A stretch of 17,653 bases of DNA from a bacterium (GTDB taxonomy: Bacteria; Spirochaetota; UBA4802; UBA5550): positions 1 to 17,653 of the forward strand of contig JAAENB010000096.1 in the NCBI GenBank assembly GCA_024224995.1. The letters run 5' to 3'. Below, piece by piece: positions 6,301 to 13,437 of this stretch. The notes below the pieces were generated by a model. The model was not told where the DNA came from and did not search any database. It saw only the letters and a list, made by a program, of their open reading frames with translations. Numbering within the stretch: position 1 is the stretch's first letter; every line of letters starts with the position of its first letter. Both the position numbers and the translations under genes were made by a program.

Positions 6301-7875
6301 CAGGGGGGCCAGGCGTAATTGATTCACCTCAATCCTGGTTTTTTCAATTCTTTTAAGTGTTTCTACCAGGTATGAATTATCTTTGAGTTCTTCGTCCCGG
6401 TATGAGCCAATAAAGAAGAGGTAGGAGATATTTCCTTTGGCTGCGATGTCCTGCAGCAGTTCAAGGCTGGGCAGGTCTGCCCACTGAAGATCATCAAGAA
6501 AGAGCGTGAGCGGATGCTCCTCGTCGGCAAAGACAGCGAAGAATTTTTCAATCACATAGGTAAACCGGTTTTTCCAGCCTTCCAGTTCAAGTTCTTCAAT
6601 AGCCTGCTGCTTGCCGATAATCAGCTCAACATCGGGAAGTATATCCGTAATTATCTTGCCGTTTGCTCCCAGGGCTTCAAGTATCTTTTCTTTCCATACC
6701 ATGATCCGTTCTTTGCTTTCCGAAAGTATTTGCCCGATTAACTGCTGAAAAGCCTGGATCAAGGCGTTATAGGGAACATTTCGCCTGAATACTTCATATT
6801 TACCCGCGATAAAATAGCCGCGTTTGGCGGCAATAGGTCTGTGTATTTCATTAATGAGAGCCGATTTGCCTATACCGGGAGGGCCGTAAACCAGCACTAT
6901 TGACCTGGCTCCCTGGTACATCTCTTCAAAGGTTTTCATCAAAAATGCGATTTCTTCTTCCCTGCCGTAGAGACTCCGGGGAATGTTGAATTTGATTGAT
7001 ATATCTTTTTCTGCTAAAATAAAAGGGGCAATGGTATCGCTTTGTTCCAGTTCTTTGAGACAGTGCGCCAGGTCGGCGTGCAAACCAAAACTGTTCTGAT
7101 ACCGTTCTTCCGCGTTTTTCGAAAGAAGCTTTATGACAATGGCGGAGACAGGCTCCGGAATAGTCTCGTCGATATAAACAGGAGGTTTGGGTTTTCGGGC
7201 GATATGTGAATGGATTATTTCCATGGGATCATCGGAAAAAAAAGGGAGCCTGCCCGTGAGCAGTTCATACAGGATTACTCCAAGGGAATAGAGGTCACTC
7301 CGGTAGTCGATGGTTCTGTTTATTTTCCCTGTTTGTTCGGGAGAGATATAGACCAGTTTTTTTCGAATAACATCGGGGTGGTAAATATCACCACTCTCAT
7401 TGGTCAAAAGCTGTGAAATACCAAAGCCCGTTAATTTGATAATTTTCTCTTGCCCGGGAACATTGTCTTGTACAAGAATATTACCCGGATTAATCTCTTT
7501 ATGAACAATATTTTCTTTATGGAGTTTACCCAGGGTGGAAGCCAGTTTTATCGCGATAGATAAAAATTCACGGAGGGGTATTTTTTCCTTTTCCAGTACC
7601 TGGTGCAGGGGAATGCCGTCGAAATCCTCTAAGATTAATGCTAATTGCCCTTCTTTTTCTTTGATCTTCAGGATTTTCACTATCCCGTTAATAGAGCTTG
7701 CTTTGATCTGTTCAATTCCCTGTAAAAAAAGAGCAACTTCCGAAATAGACGGATACTCCGAATTGATTACTTTTACAATAATTGATTGCTGGTGAGTATC
7801 ATGGCATCTGAATGTCTTTACGTACCGTGATTCATCAATTTTTTCAATTATGGGATATTCAAAAATGTGTTCCAT
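3391..7875 (-). CDS. Large sensor: kinase-like domain, AAA/STAND ATPase, helical repeats and GAF
   Basis: A 1494-residue cytoplasmic protein with no signal peptide. Residues about 1-275 are a Ser/Thr-kinase fold with an IIVKVI lysine (K35), SPEQTG and YRSDLYSLGVILYELLTG. The catalytic loop, however, reads HKEINPGN (125-132, Glu in place of catalytic Asp) and the DFG site reads TGFG (149-152); no glycine-rich loop is visible. Residues about 300-580 are an AAA_16/STAND ATPase with Walker A GPPGIGKS (331-338) and Walker B LTLFLDDLQWAD (456-467). A long helical, TPR-like region follows to about 1300. A GAF domain occupies about 1317-1490. The protein stops right after the GAF (ENARLLDYLNSSR). Relatives of this architecture usually continue into a histidine kinase, GGDEF or phosphatase output, which is absent here. 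An orphan sensor acting through a partner is inferred. ATP binding by the AAA domain is well supported. Confidence 0.9.
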   Translation of the reverse strand: MEHIFEYPIIEKIDESRYVKTFRCHDTHQQSIIVKVINSEYPSISEVALFLQGIEQIKASSINGIVKILKIKEKEGQLALILEDFDGIPLHQVLEKEKIPLREFLSIAIKLASTLGKLHKENIVHKEINPGNILVQDNVPGQEKIIKLTGFGISQLLTNESGDIYHPDVIRKKLVYISPEQTGKINRTIDYRSDLYSLGVILYELLTGRLPFFSDDPMEIIHSHIARKPKPPVYIDETIPEPVSAIVIKLLSKNAEERYQNSFGLHADLAHCLKELEQSDTIAPFILAEKDISIKFNIPRSLYGREEEIAFLMKTFEEMYQGARSIVLVYGPPGIGKSALINEIHRPIAAKRGYFIAGKYEVFRRNVPYNALIQAFQQLIGQILSESKERIMVWKEKILEALGANGKIITDILPDVELIIGKQQAIEELELEGWKNRFTYVIEKFFAVFADEEHPLTLFLDDLQWADLPSLELLQDIAAKGNISYLFFIGSYRDEELKDNSYLVETLKRIEKTRIEVNQLRLAPLVLDDVNCFIADFLKCDKNTSLPLARIVYQKSGGNPFFINQLVKTLYDDRVLKFDPLHGWQWDMEQVQNTEMTGDILKLMAQKISGLKEETRTLLKICACIGNRFHLENLAIITGKPIIETLAGIYDAVTEGLIGPGKDCYFFSHDRIREAAYSLIPEEEKSLYHLKIGRQILKETPSEKLNDSIFYIVNQLNTGDHLMSDNTERYTLVKLNMQAGIQAKASAAFLPAFKYQEKAVQILTKLHRTEKLQWEKEHHLSLTLYSEAAEAAYLCSRFDKMEFLVSTIMEHSRNILDTIKASTTRILAHIARNNPLEAIQEGLRTLKRLRITLPVNPKKHNIIPAIIKVRLAHRSKSREALLSLPPMNDPYKLAAMKILGILLTASYIAFPRLYPLIGLKLTTLSARYGNSQESIRAYFSYGLILCGVFEKIDAGYNYGKYGFKLLEKFNAQKHHCFASLIFNTFILHWKEHIRETLPPLLKGYRSGLESGDVEFAAYSLHVYCKYSFYCGKNLKELEKITAQNSSLIKELKQEIPLYFNRITHQVMLNLLDKSFNATSLTGEAFDEESMLPILEESNDRTALHSYYNARRFLAYLFEEFELALECSIMAEKYLDGVISTVDVWIFYFHDSLVRLALFRDLPGKDQSAMFKKINKNLKKLRKYEPSAPGNFTPRIILIQAELERVLGHTWEAAQLYDEAISLFRACKYPIEEALSHELAAKFYYSLKKENIARVYMQLARYDYENWGAQAKIAFLRERYPELSIRIDSSSIKNDTQNLVPRAEPDSSHKPPSNSGSPDLATVIRLFQTLSGETDIAKLPEKIVQIAIEHAGAQKGILILKEEDDSSSSSLYIKAEGFPDRVTTFSNPIPVDESSALSPGIIQYVNKTRQDIVLDRACKEGIFINDPYIMENKPKSILCMAIKYGDKIPGFIYLENNHSEKVFSKERIELMSIILSQAAISIENARLLDYLNSSR

Positions 7876-7919
7876 ATTCTTTCTATGTTTTTAATTTTTC
7901 ATGGCCGGTGTACATGCTT

Positions 7920-7949
7920 ATTATAACAGAAGAAGAGGATGATTGGCAA
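7920..7949 (-). promoter_or_regulatory. Candidate sigma70 promoter for the large sensor gene
   Basis: On the minus strand, TTGCCA (7949-7944), an 18-base spacer and a consensus TATAAT (7925-7920) precede the sensor gene. The predicted start near 7913 leaves a leader of about 38 bases. The promoter lies just downstream of the cyclase terminator, so the sensor is probably a separate unit. Confidence 0.6.
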
Positions 7950-7952
7950 GTA

Positions 7953-7999
7953 AAAAAAGTGATCCTCTCCGCCGCGTTTTTAAATCGCTGCGGAGAGGA
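7953..7999 (-). terminator. Intrinsic terminator of the diguanylate cyclase gene
   Basis: TCCTCTCCGC (7963-7972) pairs with GCGGAGAGGA (7990-7999), continued by GCG/CGC after a mismatch, around a 9-base loop. On the minus strand the stem is followed by ATCAC and seven T residues. It sits 47 bases after the cyclase stop codon, as expected for a Rho-independent terminator. Confidence 0.85.
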
Positions 8000-8045
8000 A
8001 GAATGAAGAAAACCTGGAGGAAATAAGTAAAATTATTGCATCGTG

Positions 8046-9134
8046 TTATTTTTTAGAATTATCATTATCACGTTTTTCCAGTTCATCCACGATCTTTTGG
8101 AAAAAACTTACTGAATCCATTTTCATTGTGGTAACATTGTTAATAAGAACTTTTTGATTGGTCTTTTTTTCCTGTTGTATATATTCCCGTTCGTCTTTAT
8201 AAAATTGGAACCTGTTCTTTCCGGAATTCTTCGCGTCATACATGGCACGGTCGGCTTTTTTTATTAAGACCTCTCCGGTTTGACCGTCAAAAGGAAATAT
8301 ACTGATTCCAATACTGGCGGTAATTGATACCTGCCCCGTAAAATAAGGTTTTGCAATCGTTTCACAGATCCTCTGGGATACCGTAATAATATCTTCATTT
8401 TTAGGAATATTCTCAAGGATGAAAATGAATTCATCTCCGCCAATCCTTGAAATAGTATCGCTTTCCCGTGAGCAGCTTTTTAACCTGGCTGCCGCGAATT
8501 TCAGCAAAGAGTCTCCAACATCATGACCATGGGTATCGTTGATTGCCTTGAACCCGTCAATATCCAGGAATAGTACTGCTATGGTCTGGTTGCTTCTTTG
8601 AGCCCGTTGTATGGCATGATTCAACCGGTCATTTAATAATCGCCTGTTTGGCAGCTGGGTCAGGGGATCATGGGTCGCGAGCTCATGAAGTTCTTTTTTT
8701 TCTTTTGTATATCCAGAGATATCCCGGCTTTCTTTGATCAGGAATATCACCTTGCCGGTTTTATCTTTTATGGGTTTCAGAGAACAATCAACATCTATTC
8801 TTTCACCTTGCGAACTCGTATAAAAAGTCTTGAAACAAACAATTTCTCCCCTGGATGCTCTTTTGATCTCAGCCTGCATGGTTTTTTGCTCATCCCTTGT
8901 AAGATGGCACCAGGGAGCATTCCAAAAGGGTTTTCCTTCAACTCTTTCAATATCGGTTTGACCAAAGTCCAGGGTTGTCCGGTTTACTTTTATTATATTA
9001 CCATGAGGATCAAGTATGCTAATAAACTGGAACGATTCATTAAAGACCGATATTAGAAACTGGTCTTCATTCAGGTTATAAATGTTGCAAATTGTTTCCA
9101 GCAAATGTCCGTCCTGAGTTTTTGTTTTTGTCAT
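8046..9134 (-). CDS. PAS-GGDEF diguanylate cyclase
   Basis: A 362-residue soluble protein. A PAS fold covers about residues 28-140 (FISILDPHGNIIKVN at the start and FLIKESRDIS at the end). A GGDEF domain covers about 150-318, opening with HDPLTQLPNR. The active-site GGDEF is intact (232-236) and the metal-binding segment LDIDGFK (190-196) is present. RESD at 223-226, five residues before GGDEF, is an intact inhibitory I-site, so feedback inhibition by c-di-GMP is expected. The enzyme would make c-di-GMP from two GTP, gated by the PAS input. The C-terminal 45 residues form a charged helical tail. GAGGG lies 6 bases before the ATG. The gene has its own promoter, a long structured leader and a terminator, so it is a single-gene unit. 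No EAL or HD-GYP partner is in the window. Confidence 0.93.
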   Translation of the reverse strand: MTKTKTQDGHLLETICNIYNLNEDQFLISVFNESFQFISILDPHGNIIKVNRTTLDFGQTDIERVEGKPFWNAPWCHLTRDEQKTMQAEIKRASRGEIVCFKTFYTSSQGERIDVDCSLKPIKDKTGKVIFLIKESRDISGYTKEKKELHELATHDPLTQLPNRRLLNDRLNHAIQRAQRSNQTIAVLFLDIDGFKAINDTHGHDVGDSLLKFAAARLKSCSRESDTISRIGGDEFIFILENIPKNEDIITVSQRICETIAKPYFTGQVSITASIGISIFPFDGQTGEVLIKKADRAMYDAKNSGKNRFQFYKDEREYIQQEKKTNQKVLINNVTTMKMDSVSFFQKIVDELEKRDNDNSKK

Positions 9135-9315
9135 ACTGTTCCCTCTATCGTTAAGAGAGGTCCTCCTCTATTTTTGGCAGAACCGGTTCATCCCGGTGCG
9201 GGTTGTTAACTCCCCGGAAGAAGCACCCCCTGAATCTTCCGTGAAGTTTAAACCGGCTAAATTTGAAATGAACCGGCTCTGCGTTTTTAAGCTGTTTAGT
9301 GTTTCTCGTTTTGTT
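9135..9315 (-). promoter_or_regulatory. Structured 5' leader of the cyclase gene (possible cis-regulatory RNA)
   Basis: From the predicted start near 9315 the transcript carries about 180 untranslated bases. GCAGAGCCGGTTCAT (9282-9268) pairs with ATGAACCGGTTCTGC (9191-9177): 14 Watson-Crick pairs and one G-U, closing a 106-base element. Inside, AACTTC/GGAGTT and GGAAGA/TCTTCC stack into an inner hairpin. After the element come two alternative hairpins, one covering the ribosome binding site (9141-9160). I could not match it to the GEMM c-di-GMP riboswitch or another class I know. A transposable palindromic insertion is the main alternative, because TTTTT flanks both sides of the stem. Confidence 0.5.
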
Positions 9316-9321
9316 AATTCT

Positions 9322-9350
9322 AATATAGAAATTTATTTTTAATTTGTCAA
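9322..9350 (-). promoter_or_regulatory. Strong sigma70-type promoter for the cyclase gene
   Basis: TTGACA (9350-9345), a 17-base spacer and TATATT (9327-9322) on the minus strand, a near-consensus pair. It lies about 190 bases upstream of the cyclase ATG, which implies the long structured leader. Confidence 0.7.
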
Positions 9351-9381
9351 TAGCAGCCCCCGGAATATATACTGACACCAG

Positions 9382-9600
9382 TTGTCATAAACATAATGAC
9401 TGCTTTTGTCTAAGATACTTTTGTCATAAACAGTTTTATTTATTTTGTTTGATTAATCTTTGATATGATAGGTATAGTTGTTTATTAGAGCAGGAATAGC
9501 GGGTTTTGGTGAGAAAAAAGCGTCATTTTGCTGGAGATTTGTAGTTTTTTATGCTGAAAACCATTGTTTATGTACATTTGAAGTGATTTGTTTATGACAA
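9382..9600. repeat. Three copies of the 12-base motif TTGTCATAAACA
   Basis: Exact copies lie at 9382-9393 and 9421-9432 (plus orientation) and 9589-9600 (minus orientation). A partial match (TGTTTATG) lies at 9565-9572. They fall upstream of the cyclase promoter and downstream of the LuxR-type regulator gene. Repetition of an exact 12-mer in 220 bases suggests a protein-binding site, possibly controlling the cyclase. Confidence 0.6.
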
Positions 9601-9606
9601 ATCCAA

Positions 9607-9634
9607 CTTAAACACTTTCGCGAAAGTGTTTAAG
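9607..9634. repeat. Perfect 28-base palindrome
   Basis: CTTAAACACTTTCG is followed directly by its exact reverse complement, with no spacer. It lies 43 bases after the stop of the LuxR-type gene. No T-run follows on the minus strand, so it is a poor intrinsic terminator. It could stabilise the 3' end of the operon message or be a dyad binding site. A second small inverted repeat, GACAA-TT-TTGTC, follows at 9634-9645. Confidence 0.7.
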
Positions 9635-9676
9635 ACAATTTTGTCAGTGAAAAATTTATTTTAAAAATCGTGAATA

Positions 9677-11626
9677 CTACTTCTTAAAATACAAACGGGA
9701 TACTTTCAGCAGTTTGTCGATATCCTCAATCCCGATCTTTTCTTTGATCCGGGCCATAAACCGGTCAAGGGTTCCCGGAACAACGTCCATTTTTTTCCCA
9801 ATGAGGCGCTTGTCTTCGGGCCAGGAGTGGTTTCCTTCGATCATGCAAAAAAGGAGTTCCGCTTCCCGTTCCGAAAGCCGGGACATAAACAGGTTCAGGA
9901 GCTCTTCCTCCATCTGCTTCCGTTCAATGGTATTGACAAAAATCACACTGATCATTTTTAATAATGAAACAGCCTGGTCCGGCCAGGTCTTTTTTTTGCT
10001 TACGGAATCAAAGACAACAAAACCGGACAACTCTCCCCGGGATATCATGGGAACAGCGATCAATGATTGTATTCCCATGGTCCGGAGCAGTTTTTTTTCG
10101 GTCTCTGCTTCGGGAGGAAGTTCGCTGCAATCGGGAATATGAAGGATGTCGAAATTATTGAGTATGTTGAGCAGCCAGGAAACATCATCCCTTGAGAACT
10201 CTTTGAATTTTTCATCAAGCGGCGATGTTCCCGGAGTATTCCATTCATGGGTATTTATTATACGGTCTCCATCTTCGAAGCTCTGGAAAATATAGCTCCG
10301 GTCATCACCGTTAAACTCCCCAATCGTTTTCAGGGCTTCATAAATGCCGGTATCAATTTCATTCGAATGAAGATTGATGAAGTTTGTGGATATCCTGGTT
10401 ATGATCCCTTCGAATTCAAGCCGGTATTGCAAGGCTTTTTCCGCCATTTTTCTCGCTGTTATATCCGTGGCAATAGCAAAGATCCCAATGAATTCATCAT
10501 TTTCATCATACATTGAACGGGATGAAATAATCAGGAAGAGGCTTTCCCCGGTTTTCCTGGTAACTTCAAGTTCAAAACGCTGAGCCCCTGTTTGTTTGGT
10601 TTTCTCTATATATTCATCAAGTTTTGCCTGGTCCAGCTTATTCGTAAAGAGTGAAATTGGTTTCCCGATTGTTTCTTCCGGAGTTGTTCCCAGGATATCA
10701 TAGACCCGTGGATTGGCATACGTGATGAGCGCGTTGCGGTCGAAAACCACCAGGCCGTCGTTCATTGTTTCCACCAGATTCCGGTACTGTTTTTCACTCC
10801 TTTCAAGTTTGTCACTGGCTGTTCTTTGCATGGTAATGTCACGGACAAATATGGCAACGCGGCTTACGTTCCCGTGTTTATCGCAAACAGGAATTATCAG
10901 GAAATCAAAGACCCGTTCTTTCCATTCAACGCTTTGCCGCAGCAGGTCTCCTGTTTTAATTAATTCATACATCTGGTTCCTTCGTATTTCCACGATACTG
11001 CTTGAGATATAATCAAAAACACTGGTTCCCATAATATCTTCGGGGGTTTTTCCTATTAATTCTCTGGGATCTTTAACCGGCAGCATAAAGGCATTTTCAT
11101 TTACCGCGACAATTGTTCCCTCGGTGTTAATCAGCATTGCTGCGTCAGGGGTGGCGTTCAAGAGTGCTTTGAGGCTTTCTTCACTTTCAAGGAGCGCCTG
11201 TTCCGCTTTTTTTCTCCTGGCAATATCCAGGGCGAAAATCGCCGCCCGTTCCGTTATATCTCCAAGAAATATTACAACCCGGTCAATGGTTTTATCTTCT
11301 CCCATTACCGGGAAAAGGCTAATGTCGAAAAGCTTTCCTTCCCGTTCATCTTCAAAGCGGACGGGAGCACAATTTTCCATGAGTTCTTTCATGAAATGAA
11401 ACCGGAACTCCGATGATTGAAAAGGGAAAAATTCAAATAGCTGGGATCCCACAATCTCGCCCGGATTCATATTAATCCTGCTTGCAAATGATTTATTCGC
11501 GGCCAGAATTGTTCTGCTCGCGGCGTCAACAATCAGTGCTGAGTCACTGGTGGCGGCAAGCAGCGCTTGTACGGTTTCTTTGCTTTTTCGCAGATCTTGT
11601 GGGTTGAATTCATTCTTATCTTTCAT
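9677..11626 (-). CDS. PAS-PAS-PAS-GAF regulator with a LuxR-like C-terminal helix-turn-helix
   Basis: A 649-residue soluble protein. Three PAS domains lie at about 15-128, 146-268 and 276-393, each ending in a DIT motif (GDITERA, RDITMQR, TDITARK). A GAF domain follows at about 400-570 (EFEGIITRISTNF to SVIFVNTIERKQ). The last 65 residues read LSEREAELLFCMIEGNHSWP, then a divergent recognition region ending PGTLDRFMARIKEKIG. This matches the pattern of LuxR/GerE DNA-binding domains, with a short insertion between the first helix and the helix-turn-helix. There is no receiver, histidine kinase or GGDEF, so it is best read as a one-component sensor and transcription factor. It starts 17 bases after the phosphatase gene and is the last gene of that operon. 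The ribosome binding site is weak, suggesting coupling. DNA targets are unknown. Confidence 0.85.
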   Translation of the reverse strand: MKDKNEFNPQDLRKSKETVQALLAATSDSALIVDAASRTILAANKSFASRINMNPGEIVGSQLFEFFPFQSSEFRFHFMKELMENCAPVRFEDEREGKLFDISLFPVMGEDKTIDRVVIFLGDITERAAIFALDIARRKKAEQALLESEESLKALLNATPDAAMLINTEGTIVAVNENAFMLPVKDPRELIGKTPEDIMGTSVFDYISSSIVEIRRNQMYELIKTGDLLRQSVEWKERVFDFLIIPVCDKHGNVSRVAIFVRDITMQRTASDKLERSEKQYRNLVETMNDGLVVFDRNALITYANPRVYDILGTTPEETIGKPISLFTNKLDQAKLDEYIEKTKQTGAQRFELEVTRKTGESLFLIISSRSMYDENDEFIGIFAIATDITARKMAEKALQYRLEFEGIITRISTNFINLHSNEIDTGIYEALKTIGEFNGDDRSYIFQSFEDGDRIINTHEWNTPGTSPLDEKFKEFSRDDVSWLLNILNNFDILHIPDCSELPPEAETEKKLLRTMGIQSLIAVPMISRGELSGFVVFDSVSKKKTWPDQAVSLLKMISVIFVNTIERKQMEEELLNLFMSRLSEREAELLFCMIEGNHSWPEDKRLIGKKMDVVPGTLDRFMARIKEKIGIEDIDKLLKVSRLYFKK

Positions 11627-11643
11627 AACATTTTCGCTTGAGT

Positions 11644-13428
11644 TTACTCTTGAGGAGTCAACGGCTCAATATCCTCCATTGTATAGATTGAAACCTCTGT
11701 ACTGTCCGGTTCCGTGTCGTCTTGTTCTTTAAGTATTTTTATTAATACAATTGCCCTGTCATCACTCTGTTCCCGGGAATCGCAGAATTTATTAAGATCC
11801 GATACCAGGCCCGCAAGCAGGTCTTTTGGGGCCCGGGTTCCATGCAGTTTAACAAAGGCATGGAGCCGTTCCGTAGTATAGAAGCCATCGTCACTATCCC
11901 GTGCCTCCGTAATACCGTCGGTATAAAGAAAAAGCATATCATCGACCTGGAGTTTTATTTTTTTATTTACAAAATGCGGAGTGCCGATGATCCCTATGGG
12001 AAAACCGGAATCAGACAGCATTTCTTCAATAGTCCCGCTCCCGGCACGGTAAATAAACGGGGGAAGGTGCCCGCAATCGGTATAAGAAAGCGTAAGCGTG
12101 TCCATGTCAAATATTCCGTAAAAAGCGGTTAAATAATGATCCATATCGCCAATAAGTGAAAAAATATCCGCGTTTACCCTGGTGCAGACTTCAAGAGGAG
12201 TCCTGCTAATGGAGCTATGGTTTATAAAACTTGTTTTCGCCATTGTGGTAATGAGGGCGGCAGCTACTCCGTGACCGGAAACATCAGCGATCATAAACGA
12301 ATACGCCGATTTACCGATTCGGCGGATATCATAAACATCTCCCCCAACACTTTTCATTGCCATATATTGTGAATCAACCTCCAGGTCCGGTGTTGGCGGG
12401 ATTGTTCTAATAATACATTCCTGGACTTTCCTTGCTATTTCCAGGTCTTGATGCAGCTGTTCTGTTCGCTGCTGTATAACCTCCCGCAGGTTCCTGGTGT
12501 ATTTCCTGGTAAATGCCGGTGAGATAATTGAAAAGAGCGCTACACTTAATATTGTTTGCAAAATAATAAAAACAAATAGAGCGCTTCTCGCGATGTCGGC
12601 TATGATTATATGGGGCTCAAGGTTGATATAATAATTTTCAAGAAGAGAAAATCCCTCCTCTTTGATGCTCAGATAGCTGCCCGGTGGTTTTTTCTGAGAG
12701 ATCGTGATCTCTGCCGGAATGATCTGTTGGGCGAGCTTTAAAATATTTTCAACCTTGTACCCAAAAAGATAGAATCCTTTTGTATAGGGATAGCCCCCAT
12801 TCTCGCATACCGGGGATACCGAAAGGAGCCGTACTTCTCCCCGGTACCGGGTCAGGTCGTGCCAGATGATTATTTTGTCAATATCGGTCTTGGTCTTCTG
12901 CTTAAGCATTCTTCGGTACTTGGGGTAGAATTCCGTGTATTTTTTCGAAGTAAGCAAGAAGAACTTTTTTCTTTTTTCGATATCTTCCATACCCAGGAGG
13001 TTGTTTTCTTCCCCGAGATTGTTGAGCGAGGCATTTCCTTCGATTATGGAAAAAAGAAGGACGAAATTTTTATCGACAACTTCATAAATATCATATTCCT
13101 TACGGAGAGTCGTGTCGGTCCCCACAAAATCGAGCAGTGCTGCGATGTCATTTTTTTCCACTGCCCGGGCCATTTCTGTCCACCAGGCATAGCCGGTTAT
13201 TTTGCTTTCATAGACCAGCTTTCTCTGTGCCAGGAATTTTTTCCATGAAAGGGTAAACTCTTTTTTCCGGTTATCTTCAATGAGCGCCGCGATCTTTTCC
13301 ACAAAAAAATATCCGAATCCACATTCCAATATAATGAGGATCACCAGGAATACTCCTAATGCCTGTAAAAAAAGTGTATTAAATCTTTTTTTTCTCGTGC
13401 TCCGGGTTTTTTTTGATTGGGAACTCAT
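11644..13428 (-). CDS. Membrane-anchored SpoIIE-type PP2C protein phosphatase
   Basis: A 594-residue protein. A basic N-terminus is followed by a membrane segment at about 19-42, an extracytoplasmic sensor region at about 43-275, and a second membrane segment at about 278-303. A helical linker (about 305-345) leads into the phosphatase domain (about 350-566). The sensor contains WWTEMARAVEKND and YEVVDKNFVLLFS, reminiscent of CHASE4 domains, but this is tentative. Phosphatase motifs are complete: GGDVYD (362-367), DVSGHG (382-387), TDCGHLPP (450-457), YTDG (502-505) and DDRA (556-559), supplying the metal-binding aspartates. Such enzymes remove phosphate from serine or threonine of partner proteins, often anti-sigma-factor antagonists; no such partner is encoded here. 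AAGGA lies 6 bases before the ATG and overlaps the stop region of the upstream lipoprotein gene, showing tight operon coupling. Confidence 0.93.
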   Translation of the reverse strand: MSSQSKKTRSTRKKRFNTLFLQALGVFLVILIILECGFGYFFVEKIAALIEDNRKKEFTLSWKKFLAQRKLVYESKITGYAWWTEMARAVEKNDIAALLDFVGTDTTLRKEYDIYEVVDKNFVLLFSIIEGNASLNNLGEENNLLGMEDIEKRKKFFLLTSKKYTEFYPKYRRMLKQKTKTDIDKIIIWHDLTRYRGEVRLLSVSPVCENGGYPYTKGFYLFGYKVENILKLAQQIIPAEITISQKKPPGSYLSIKEEGFSLLENYYINLEPHIIIADIARSALFVFIILQTILSVALFSIISPAFTRKYTRNLREVIQQRTEQLHQDLEIARKVQECIIRTIPPTPDLEVDSQYMAMKSVGGDVYDIRRIGKSAYSFMIADVSGHGVAAALITTMAKTSFINHSSISRTPLEVCTRVNADIFSLIGDMDHYLTAFYGIFDMDTLTLSYTDCGHLPPFIYRAGSGTIEEMLSDSGFPIGIIGTPHFVNKKIKLQVDDMLFLYTDGITEARDSDDGFYTTERLHAFVKLHGTRAPKDLLAGLVSDLNKFCDSREQSDDRAIVLIKILKEQDDTEPDSTEVSIYTMEDIEPLTPQE

Positions 13429-13437
13429 CGCTTGTCC

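Noticed and set aside
8670..9056. Plus-strand open frame of 128 residues inside the cyclase gene
   Set aside because: It is antisense to a clear PAS-GGDEF gene, has no ribosome binding site and no recognisable domain.
9177..9282. Element considered as an integron attC site or a GEMM c-di-GMP riboswitch
   Set aside because: It lacks convincing attC core sites and any integrase or cassette. The conserved GEMM segments could not be found. It is kept only as an unassigned structured element.
9607..9634. Palindrome considered as a Rho-independent terminator
   Set aside because: No run of T follows on the minus strand; the true terminator type is seen instead after the cyclase gene at 7953-7999.
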